A stretch of 64,000 bases of DNA from Bythopirellula sp041737835 (GTDB lineage: Bacteria; Planctomycetota; Planctomycetia; Pirellulales; Lacipirellulaceae). Location: NCBI GenBank assembly GCA_041737835.1, contig JBGSQY010000022.1. One strand, given 5' to 3'. Positions 57,810 to 64,000 of the stretch are shown piece by piece. Under the pieces are notes generated by a model that ran no database searches, was not told the origin of the DNA, and saw only the letters and a program-made list of their open reading frames with translations. Positions within the stretch are counted from its first letter, which is position 1. Every line of letters starts with the position of its first letter. The position numbers and the translations under genes were made by a program.

Positions 57810-59537
57810 CTACTTCGCCAAATTCCGCGTCACCGTCGTTTCGCGAATCTGACGGCTCTCGGGTTCGTAAACGCGGAGCTTCACTTGAACCCCCAGCAGC
57901 GGAGAGGGATACGGCGGCGAGGTTTCGCGCTCAAGCGGATCGTCGGGGCCGTTGATGGGAATGTCGCCAGCTACATCTACGTACCTAGGATCACCTGCAA
58001 GTGAAGCATCTGGGTCATCTAAACCGTTAGTGCCTTCGTCCGCTCCGGTTAGTACATTGCCATCGTTGTCACGATTGTCTTGATCGACGCCGTCAGTTTC
58101 ATAGTAGGTCGTCCAGGTGTCATACGTGCTTGGCGATGAATTGAAATATCCTGGGGCACGAGGATGCCAGCCAACTTGTCGCTCTTGCTGAAAAAGCGTC
58201 GGTGGGGCGCCGGTAATGGCTGTGTAGTCATATCCTGGTACATTATTCCAACCTAAGTCTACATATGTTCCGAAACCAGTTATGACACCGGTACCGATTG
58301 CATTGAGAAACGGTCCACCAGGAGTGCCACTAGGTTGAATGATTGCACCTTCATATTGATAAAGTGGCGCACCTGGATCAAAAACCTGTATATCGAATGC
58401 TAAAACGTCACTTAACACGAGATCTTCATTTGATCGTTCGTTAGTTGGTAAATCCCCTGGTTGGTTATCGCTGCCAAACGGATAGAGCGAAGAATTGTCA
58501 GCCCCGGGCTCCTGAAAATCAGCGTTAGGAGGTGCTCCTTGCGTATCGTAGGGAAACTGATATGGAAAATAGCCAGGCGATGTTAATGGATAATCAGCAG
58601 GGTTCGTCATGTGAGCAAAGCGATGTTCTCGACGGGCTAAGTCAGCAACCGTGTTAGGCACGATTCGCTGATTTTCCAACCGCGCTGAAATATCGTATTT
58701 ATTTTGAAAGTCGCGTAGAGCCTTCAGGCGTGAAGCAAATGTTGGATATAGAGCAGGATCACTTAAATCGAGAAGAGGATCGCTACCAGAAATGCCGCTG
58801 ACTTTGTTCACTTCCGTGCCATACCAAGGCACAACCAAAAGCGTGCGGCGATAGATCTTACGCATCCCTGGCTCACCCATTTCAGGGCGGTAGCTGGGAT
58901 CAGTTCTCAATGGAGTTTGTACGGAATACCAAATAACCTCGGCTACAGGGGAAGAGATAGCCATATCGATCCAATCACCGGTTCCACTCGGGCCTCCAGC
59001 TATAGTTGTTGGATCGCCGCCCGGCGTTAACCCACGACCCTTGCCACGAAATTTTTCAACTTCATTCTCAACCGTCATCGCGAGGATGTCGTCGTAATCG
59101 CCCAGGCCGCCGCCGTCGGTGTACTCGCCCAAAACAACCGGATTGCCTTGAGCATCAAACGCGGCGCTACTTGAAGGCACAAGAGATGTTGTACGATCAA
59201 TTGATCCGGGTGCGTAGGGATTGTCATCCGAATAAGTTCCCTCGACGATTTCAAAATACCCATCCGGCGGATTGTTCGAGTCGGGCTTGGGCATCACGCC
59301 GTGGGCGTTCTTCGGATACTTCAGGCACGTCGCCCCGGCGAGGTCGTTGAAGAGCTGGGTCCGTGCGATGCGCAGATCCGCGCTGATTTCCATCGTGGCC
59401 CGGCGGTTGCGCACCCCCTGGCTGATGTTGGCAAACAGGTTCACCACCGCCGCCATCATCACCAGCGTGATCGCCATGCCGATCAGCATTTCGATCAGGG
59501 TCAGCGCGCGGCGATTGTTTGAACTGAAGTTCGTCAT
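57810..59537 (-). CDS. prepilin-type (PilW/PulJ-like) pseudopilin with a very long body
   Basis: A 575-residue protein; the ATG at 59535-59537 gives a type IV prepilin leader, NNRRALTLIEMLIGMAITLV, with a processing site before LTLIE. Ala occupies the -1 position where Gly is usual, and Glu at +5 is kept. The hydrophobic helix is followed by a long soluble region with many Pro, Gly and Asp residues (about 60-560), several times longer than ordinary pseudopilins (150-250). Pseudopilins build short pili for type II secretion or type IV pili. The middle of the gene (about 58000-59000) is AT-richer with different codon choice than both ends. No other pilus genes are nearby. Confidence 0.8.
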   Translation of the reverse strand: MTNFSSNNRRALTLIEMLIGMAITLVMMAAVVNLFANISQGVRNRRATMEISADLRIARTQLFNDLAGATCLKYPKNAHGVMPKPDSNNPPDGYFEIVEGTYSDDNPYAPGSIDRTTSLVPSSSAAFDAQGNPVVLGEYTDGGGLGDYDDILAMTVENEVEKFRGKGRGLTPGGDPTTIAGGPSGTGDWIDMAISSPVAEVIWYSVQTPLRTDPSYRPEMGEPGMRKIYRRTLLVVPWYGTEVNKVSGISGSDPLLDLSDPALYPTFASRLKALRDFQNKYDISARLENQRIVPNTVADLARREHRFAHMTNPADYPLTSPGYFPYQFPYDTQGAPPNADFQEPGADNSSLYPFGSDNQPGDLPTNERSNEDLVLSDVLAFDIQVFDPGAPLYQYEGAIIQPSGTPGGPFLNAIGTGVITGFGTYVDLGWNNVPGYDYTAITGAPPTLFQQERQVGWHPRAPGYFNSSPSTYDTWTTYYETDGVDQDNRDNDGNVLTGADEGTNGLDDPDASLAGDPRYVDVAGDIPINGPDDPLERETSPPYPSPLLGVQVKLRVYEPESRQIRETTVTRNLAK

Positions 59538-59802
59538 GAATTTGCTCTGTTCCGGTGAGTGCCTCTGCAACTGGCAGGCCGAGAGAAGATACTACTATTG
59601 CACCGTGAAACAAGCCAAAAGTCAAGCAGAACTAGCGACCGTAAAGCATTTTGGCGGCGGGAGTTAGCATGCTTCCTGTGCAATCGTAACACACTGCACT
59701 GCACACTTTGTGGTGTTACAATACAGTTAGTGAGCCGGCTCGTCTCGAGCCCGGACCTGGACGGCGGCGTGACGCCCCGGCTCGCGTCGCACGGAACCCC
59801 TT

Positions 59803-61461
59803 ATGCGCATCAGCACCATCCCACAGCTTTATCGCAACATGAATCGTTGGGGAGAAATCCTCTCGATCCTGAGCAAATATGGATTGGCGGGATGGCTCAA
59901 CCGGTTTGATTTCCTGCCGGGCAAGACACTGCTCAAAAACCGCAACGGCCAAGTCCTGGCGAGAGAGAACCGCGAAACGCGGATTCGCTTAGCCATCGAG
60001 GAACTAGGGCCGACGTTTATTAAGCTCGGCCAAATCCTCAGCACGCGACCCGACGTGGTGGGCGTGGAACTCGCCGAAGAATTGCAGAAGCTGCAAACCG
60101 AGGTTCCGGCCGACTCGCTGCTGTTGGTTTCCGCCGTATTTGAAGCGGAGCTTGGCCGGCCGATCGCTACGAGCTTTACAGAGTTCACTTCCGAACCGGA
60201 AGCCTCAGCCTCGATTGGCCAGGTGCATCGCGCGCGTTTGAACACGGGTGAGCAAGTCGCGGTGAAGGTGCAACATCCTTCGATCAAGCAACGGATCCGA
60301 GTCGACCTGGAAATCCTCACGGGCCTCGCGCAATTGGCCGAGCGGATCCCGGAATTGCAACCCTACCGACCCACGTTAATCGTGGCGGAGTTTCAGCGTC
60401 TTTTGCGGCGTGAAATTGATTTCACCTGCGAGCGGCGCCATCTCGAACATTTTGTGCGTGCGTTTCGTGGCAGTGAGAAAGTCAAAATTCCTGTTTCCTA
60501 TGCCGACCTCAGCACCGAACGCGTGTTGGTGATGGAATGGCTCGAAGGGGTGCCGCTGTCGGATCCCGTTGGCGTGCAGGCCATGGGAGTCGACCTGGGA
60601 CAAGTGGCGAAGAACGGTGCGGAAGCCTATCTGGAAATGATCTTCAGCCACGGCGTTTACCACGCCGATCCGCATCCGGGCAATTTGCTGCTGATGCCCG
60701 ACGGCCGGATCGGCCTGCTGGATTTCGGGATGGTTGTCCGCATGGATGACAAAACTCGCGACAATGTCGAAGAGCTGATGCTGGCGATTGTCGAGCAGGA
60801 TGCCCACCGACTGTGTGCAGTCGTCATGCGAGTAGGAGATGTTCCCCCCGGCTTGGATGAAACGAGCTTGGGCCTGGACTTGGCAGATTTCGTGGCCCAC
60901 TACGCCCATCAGTCGTTCGATCGCTTTGAGCTAGGGACCGCGCTCTCGGAAATGATCAACATCATGTTGCAGTACAAGATCGTTCTGCCTTCGGCGATGT
61001 CGTTGCTCCTCAAAGTGCTGATCATGCTCGAAGGGACCGCCAAAAAGCTCGAGCCGAACTTCTGCTTGATGGAAGTCTTACAGCCTTATCAGCGCAAGAT
61101 CATGGCCCGTCGTTTGTCACCGCGGCGGCAACTGCGCAAGGCGAAACGGTTCGCCTTTGAAGTGCAGGAATTGATCGAAGTTTTTCCCCGTCGGTTGCGC
61201 GACATCATGCAGCAGGTGCAATCGGGACGCTTCGACGTGCATCTCGATCATCGCGGACTCGAGCCGTCGGTGAATCGGCTGGTGTTGGGCATGATGACCA
61301 GCGCGCTGTTTTTGGGTTCGACACTTCTCGTGACGAATCACACTTGGCCGCTCTGGGATGTTTCGGTGCCGGGTGCCGCGGGCTTCGCCTTGAGCGGCTT
61401 CCTAGGACTGCGGTTACTGCGAGCGATCAACAAATCGGGCCGGCTCGAACGGCGGAAGTAA
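59803..61461 (+). CDS. UbiB/ABC1-family atypical kinase
   Basis: A 552-residue protein with the ABC1/UbiB kinase-like fold: the family KxGQ motif in FIKLGQILSTRPD (Lys74), the Ala-rich nucleotide loop EASASIGQVHRARL, DPHPGN (Asp289) and DFGM (Asp307). Two C-terminal hydrophobic segments (about 485-505 and 520-540) anchor it to the membrane, as in UbiB. Bacterial relatives support quinone synthesis, apparently as ATPases rather than protein kinases. No ubiquinone or menaquinone genes are near, so the lipid target is open. Confidence 0.92.
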   Translation: MRISTIPQLYRNMNRWGEILSILSKYGLAGWLNRFDFLPGKTLLKNRNGQVLARENRETRIRLAIEELGPTFIKLGQILSTRPDVVGVELAEELQKLQTEVPADSLLLVSAVFEAELGRPIATSFTEFTSEPEASASIGQVHRARLNTGEQVAVKVQHPSIKQRIRVDLEILTGLAQLAERIPELQPYRPTLIVAEFQRLLRREIDFTCERRHLEHFVRAFRGSEKVKIPVSYADLSTERVLVMEWLEGVPLSDPVGVQAMGVDLGQVAKNGAEAYLEMIFSHGVYHADPHPGNLLLMPDGRIGLLDFGMVVRMDDKTRDNVEELMLAIVEQDAHRLCAVVMRVGDVPPGLDETSLGLDLADFVAHYAHQSFDRFELGTALSEMINIMLQYKIVLPSAMSLLLKVLIMLEGTAKKLEPNFCLMEVLQPYQRKIMARRLSPRRQLRKAKRFAFEVQELIEVFPRRLRDIMQQVQSGRFDVHLDHRGLEPSVNRLVLGMMTSALFLGSTLLVTNHTWPLWDVSVPGAAGFALSGFLGLRLLRAINKSGRLERRK

Positions 61462-61521
61462 ATCGTTCGCGCCGTCGCTTGCGACGGAATTTTGTGCGCG
61501 ACGAAGTTGCGGCGCGTCAGG

Positions 61522-61674
61522 TCAAGCCGCTTCTTGGAGAGGCATTTCCGTTTTGGGGGCGAGATTCTGCAGTGCCGTCTCCAGCTCCTGGCACAGCGCA
61601 TCGAGCTTTACGAGCAGCTCTTCGTGCCGTTGGTCCAGCTTATGGAGGGACTCGCTATCGGCCAATTCTTTCAT
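61522..61674 (-). CDS. small helical protein, uncertain gene
   Basis: A 50-residue frame from the ATG at 61672-61674: MKELADSESLHKLDQRHEEL and VKLDALCQELETALQNLAPK form one or two amphipathic helices with good heptad spacing. It is the C-terminal part of a longer Arg-rich frame whose first 33 residues look non-coding. It converges with the UbiB gene 60 bases away. The protein-like helix is the only support. Confidence 0.4.
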   Translation of the reverse strand: MKELADSESLHKLDQRHEELLVKLDALCQELETALQNLAPKTEMPLQEAA

Positions 61675-61819
61675 AACGGGTAGCCGTCGGGGTGGCAGTC
61701 GTCGAACCACGGAAAAGAATCGGCGTGCTTCAGGGGATGGGGCGAGCCAAGTTGGCCCCCAGCGGCTTGGCAAATCCTAGCAAAGGTGGGGCTGTAGCGG
61801 ATGTGGCGGTTATTGTGGT

Positions 61820-61856
61820 CGGCTAAGCCGGCAAGCGCCGCTTGCCGGCTTAGCCG
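61820..61856. repeat. perfect 17-base inverted repeat with 3-base loop
   Basis: CGGCTAAGCCGGCAAGC (61820-61836) and GCTTGCCGGCTTAGCCG (61840-61856) around GCC. It contains the GGCTAA word seen in the other REP-like repeats of this window. No T-run follows on either strand, so it is more likely a repeat unit than a simple terminator. Confidence 0.8.
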
Positions 61857-61922
61857 AGGTAAATTGGGGAAATAAAGCGGGAGGGTCATGGGCTGGACGG
61901 TTTGGCGGGCCGATGCTATCTT

Positions 61923-61943
61923 ACGTGTTTGTGCATAACACGT
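61923..61943 (+). promoter_or_regulatory. hairpin in the rpsU leader
   Basis: ACGTGTT (61923-61929) and AACACGT (61937-61943) pair around TGTGCAT, about 70 bases before the rpsU start. It may be a leader structure for control of S21 synthesis or a protein-binding palindrome at the promoter. The sequence does not distinguish these. Confidence 0.35.
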
Positions 61944-62012
61944 TAGGCCCCCTCTACGTCAGTGTGGGCTGCCCATATTCATTAGGTTTGACCGATCGAT
62001 TAGGAGTAACCC

Positions 62013-62210
62013 TTGGTAAAGTTGACTCTTCGGGAAAGAGAAACCGCTCAAGAGGCGGTTCGCAGATTTCGCAAGTTGGTGGAGCGGAGCGGTATCAAGA
62101 AGGAAATCCGCGTCCGTGAGTTCTACGAGAAGCCCAGCGAAACAAAGCGTCGCGCTCGCCTCCGGGCCCAGCGCCGTTCCCGTCGCGAACGATTGGTCCC
62201 CACGCGCTAA
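62013..62210 (+). CDS. rpsU: 30S ribosomal protein S21
   Basis: A 65-residue basic protein with the S21 pattern: MVKLTLRERETAQEAVRRFR, then KLVERSGIKKEIRVREFYEKPSETKRR and an Arg-rich end (RLRAQRRSRRERL). The start codon is TTG at 62013, supported by TAGGAG seven bases upstream and by the N-terminus that results. S21 helps the small subunit engage mRNA during initiation. The gene is monocistronic. Confidence 0.93.
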   Translation: MVKLTLRERETAQEAVRRFRKLVERSGIKKEIRVREFYEKPSETKRRARLRAQRRSRRERLVPTR

Positions 62211-62235
62211 CTATTTAGCGGCACAGTCCGTGTCG

Positions 62236-62259
62236 TTAGCCGGCAGCGTCCCGCTGCCG
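62236..62259. repeat. REP-like palindrome, reverse copy of 27455-27482
   Basis: GTTAGCCGGCAGCGTCCCGC then TGCC, the reverse complement of the copy after the DUF2461 gene. It lies just past the rpsU stop. Confidence 0.65.
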
Positions 62260-62289
62260 TTGCCGTTTGCGATCACCAATACAAACAAA

Positions 62290-62330
62290 ACAGCCAGGCG
62301 CAATTTCTTGCGACTGGCTGTTGGCGTTTC
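62290..62330. terminator. bidirectional terminator between rpsU and the outer membrane protein gene
   Basis: AACAGCCAG (from 62289) pairs with CTGGCTGTT (to 62323) around an inner GCGCAATTTCTTGCG stem-loop. On the minus strand it is followed by TTTTGTTTG, a good terminator for the gene at 62352. On the plus strand the following TGGCGTTT is weaker. Confidence 0.75.
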
Positions 62331-62351
62331 TGTAGGATTGGTATCCCTCGA

Positions 62352-63566
62352 CTAGAAGGTCAACTCGGCACGGCCGAAGAAGCCATCGAAGCCAAGGATG
62401 TTCGCGTCGTCCCACCAGGCACCAGGATTGGCTGCCAGAGGAACAACCGTGTCACGCATACCCATGTCGAACCAGGCCGAGAACAAGTAGCCAGCTGACA
62501 CACTCAAGTTGTTAGTGACTTGAATCGTGCCACCCGCTTCGATATCGAGCACGGGGAACAACTGAGTGTTGGACATGGTTGTCACGACACTACCGTTGGC
62601 TGCGGAATGCACCATGTCGATGTTTCCTAGCAAGATCGCGGCATCGCTGGACGCATAGATCGAGAAGATACGGCTTTGACCGCAGTAGCGGCGACCGGTC
62701 AAACCAACACGAGGTCCGCCACCTTCAAAGTCCATTGTGGTGGAGCCCACGATATCGGCGTTTGGTGCCACTACGTCGATAGTGCCAACACGTTGCCAAT
62801 CAACTTCAGCAAAGCGAACACCAGCCCGCCACGTAAAATCCCAAGCGGGGCATGGGCAGCAGCATCCCGAACCACCTCCGCAGCCTGAACCACAGCAAGT
62901 GTCGCAGCAAGAATCGCAACCCCCACAGCAGGGATCGTAGCACGAGCAGATGGGAATCGTCTTGCCAAACGCCAAGTCGTAGGCAGCAATGTCGACGTCC
63001 ACGTCTTGCAACACGCGGTCGTTTGGACCAACGGGCGCTTCTTGATGGGGATCGCGAAAGATAACCTGAGTCTGAGGAGGAACCGCAGCGGGAGCGATAC
63101 CACTATCATAGTCGGAATTATTTTGGAAGCGTGTGTAAGTAAAGATGATCTCCTCACCGCACTCATCCCAACGATAACCGCCGTAGAAGCGGTAGCTCGA
63201 ATTGTAATCGAACTCGATGGGAACATAATCGATTTGTGTTGATGGCGGCGGATTGATGCTGGTAATCACAATCAAGCCGTTCGCTTCGCTGAACGTCGGA
63301 CGGACGTTCAAGTAATCGCCGCCCACGACAAAGCTACCTTGGCGGACAAAGCGACTTTTCCCCCATCCCATATGACCGGGCGTGTAGTCAGTACTTTGGC
63401 ACTCGGTGTAGCTTTCGACGCTGTTGTAGTCAGCCATCGAATCGGCCGCCTCGGCCGTGGCTCCTGCCATTTGGTATTGCCGATTGTTGTCGGCTTGCAC
63501 TGCCGTGGAATTCCACATCGCAAGGCAAACTGCGAGCGCAGCCGCCCTCTGAAAACAGAGTTTCAT
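62352..63566 (-). CDS. Lpg1974-type outer membrane beta-barrel protein with a cysteine-rich insert
   Basis: A 404-residue protein with a signal peptide (to about VQADN, residue 25). The body looks like the Legionella major outer membrane protein/Lpg1974 family common in planctomycetes: FVVGGDYLNVRPTFSEANGL near the start, YRFYGGYRWDECGEEIIFTY, WRAGVRFAEVDW, FEGGGPRVGLTGRRY and a C-terminal barrel strand ending AELTF, with the terminal Phe expected for barrel assembly. Residues 207-239 hold 14 cysteines in 33 residues, an insert not typical of porins that probably lies in a loop. It probably forms an outer membrane pore that may be cross-linked to the wall. Confidence 0.82.
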   Translation of the reverse strand: MKLCFQRAAALAVCLAMWNSTAVQADNNRQYQMAGATAEAADSMADYNSVESYTECQSTDYTPGHMGWGKSRFVRQGSFVVGGDYLNVRPTFSEANGLIVITSINPPPSTQIDYVPIEFDYNSSYRFYGGYRWDECGEEIIFTYTRFQNNSDYDSGIAPAAVPPQTQVIFRDPHQEAPVGPNDRVLQDVDVDIAAYDLAFGKTIPICSCYDPCCGGCDSCCDTCCGSGCGGGSGCCCPCPAWDFTWRAGVRFAEVDWQRVGTIDVVAPNADIVGSTTMDFEGGGPRVGLTGRRYCGQSRIFSIYASSDAAILLGNIDMVHSAANGSVVTTMSNTQLFPVLDIEAGGTIQVTNNLSVSAGYLFSAWFDMGMRDTVVPLAANPGAWWDDANILGFDGFFGRAELTF

Positions 63567-63904
63567 CCTTGAGTCCCCCCTACATGAAAAGCATCGCGTT
63601 CAAGGCACTTTGCGGGCTCAAACGCGAAAGAAGGCGAAACTGCCAGCGCTGGATCACTTGCCAGGGCCGTCCGCCTCAGGTCTTCGTTCAAATAGAAGAA
63701 TCGGAGGCTGCACTATCGATACTTTCGCTTTTCTCGGCAAAATCCGGAGAATCGGCACGAGGCGCAAGCTTTCTCACATTGGTAGAGATTGCGCAGTTTA
63801 ACAGCGAGCGAAGAGTCAGCCATTTTGCACAAGAAACGAACAACGCCCAGGGATCGCAGTCCCTGGGCGTTCTCACAGGTCACAAAGTCTTTAAATCTTT
63901 TACT
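63567..63904. other. gene-free stretch between two minus-strand genes
   Basis: About 340 bases. It contains the terminator of the PEP-CTERM gene (63842-63871) and must carry the promoter of the outer membrane protein gene. A frame on the plus strand from 63569 has no protein-like features. Confidence 0.45.
63842..63871 (-). terminator. terminator of the PEP-CTERM gene
   Basis: AACGCCCAGGGA and TCCCTGGGCGTT form a 12-base stem around a six-base loop, 33 bases past the stop codon at 63905. On the minus strand GTTCGTTTCTTG follows, a moderate T-rich tail. Confidence 0.7.
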
Positions 63905-64000
63905 TTAAGCAATGCGGCGACGGCCTAGTAAGAAGTAGCCGCTCAAGCTTCCCAAAGCCAAGGCAATCGAACTTGGTTCGGGAACGATGGTTGGCTCGAG
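63905..64000 (-). CDS. C-terminal end of a PEP-CTERM sorting-signal protein
   Basis: Only the last 31 residues are in view; the rest lies beyond the window. They read VPEPSSIALALGSLSGYFLL then GRRRIA before the stop: the PEP motif (PEPS), a membrane-crossing hydrophobic stretch and an Arg-rich end. This is the tripartite PEP-CTERM signal recognised by exosortase, which processes proteins for export to the outer surface. The nature of the protein itself cannot be told. Confidence 0.85.
   Translation of the reverse strand, partial: LEPTIVPEPSSIALALGSLSGYFLLGRRRIA

Larger units (their letters stand above)
61675..62012. other. gene-free stretch upstream of rpsU with two hairpins
   Basis: About 340 bases. 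It holds the perfect 17-base inverted repeat at 61820-61856 and the smaller hairpin at 61923-61943 in the probable rpsU leader. No coding frame is supported. Confidence 0.5.

Noticed and set aside
1..64000. CRISPR arrays, prophage, intact insertion sequences and rRNA operons
   Set aside because: I looked for evenly spaced direct repeats, transposase and phage structural motifs, and rRNA signature sequences, and saw none. The repeats present are dispersed palindromes.

Overview
The window comes from a planctomycete chromosome, most likely of the Pirellulales. No single gene proves this. The case rests on the combination of a double 3-keto-disaccharide hydrolase (DUF1080) protein, an Lpg1974-type outer membrane protein, a PEP-CTERM sorting tail, DUF6384 and DUF4404 proteins, strikingly cysteine-rich exported proteins, a kinase fused to other signalling domains, and loosely packed genes on both strands separated by many palindromic repeats. 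Base composition is moderately GC-rich, with a few visibly AT-richer patches (about 2.8-3.8 kb, 45.9-46.6 kb, 58.0-59.0 kb). I found no rRNA, convincing tRNA, CRISPR array, transposase gene or prophage.

Layout. 1-2.6 kb: the start of an ABC-2 permease and an exported TPR protein. 2.7-5.2 kb: an AT-rich Abi-C-type defence-like gene followed by 1.4 kb of gene-free DNA with a MITE-like inverted-repeat element. 5.2-10.3 kb: a cysteine-rich exported protein, a membrane protein, a compact SNF2 ATPase with an overlapping upstream partner, and a small helical protein. 10.5-16.7 kb: a tightly packed five-gene cassette (acyl/aryl-adenylate ligase, aldehyde dehydrogenase, iron-type alcohol dehydrogenase, exported beta-propeller, HemW-like radical SAM protein). 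16.7-23.9 kb: a complete phosphate module phoR-pstS-pstC-pstA-pstB-phoU-phoB with a Pho-box-like repeat before pstS. 24.2-31.8 kb: a short UvrC/Cho-like nuclease, an exported hydrolase, a DUF2461 protein, a divergent three-gene coiled-coil/DUF6384 membrane module and an exported Pro/Ala-rich protein. 31.9-39.4 kb: alaS, a Uma2 nuclease, a YceH (DUF480) protein, an MFS carrier and an SBF-type transporter. 39.4-45.7 kb: a cyclase-kinase-sensor fusion, small proteins and two exported alpha/beta hydrolases. 45.9-48.4 kb: an AbrB/PIN toxin-antitoxin pair directly before mnmG. 48.5-50.2 kb: an HTH-receiver fusion and a sensor-less histidine kinase behind a strong promoter with a long leader. 50.2-55.6 kb: a YacP-like nuclease, an aspartate carbamoyltransferase, an ABC-2 permease, a four-helix-bundle gene inside G-rich inverted repeats, and argG. 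55.9-64 kb: DUF1080, a small beta-rich protein, a prepilin-like pseudopilin, a UbiB kinase, rpsU, an Lpg1974-type outer membrane protein and the tail of a PEP-CTERM protein.

How genes work together. The phosphate genes form the clearest working unit: uptake transporter, PhoU signalling protein and the PhoR/PhoB two-component pair. The five-gene cassette upstream looks like a carboxylic acid to aldehyde to alcohol route and ends only 36 bases before phoR. The least explained material is that cassette, the DUF6384 module at 27.5-30.8 kb, and the four-helix-bundle gene at 53.9-54.35 kb, whose flanking repeats resemble an apparently empty copy at 42.2 kb.
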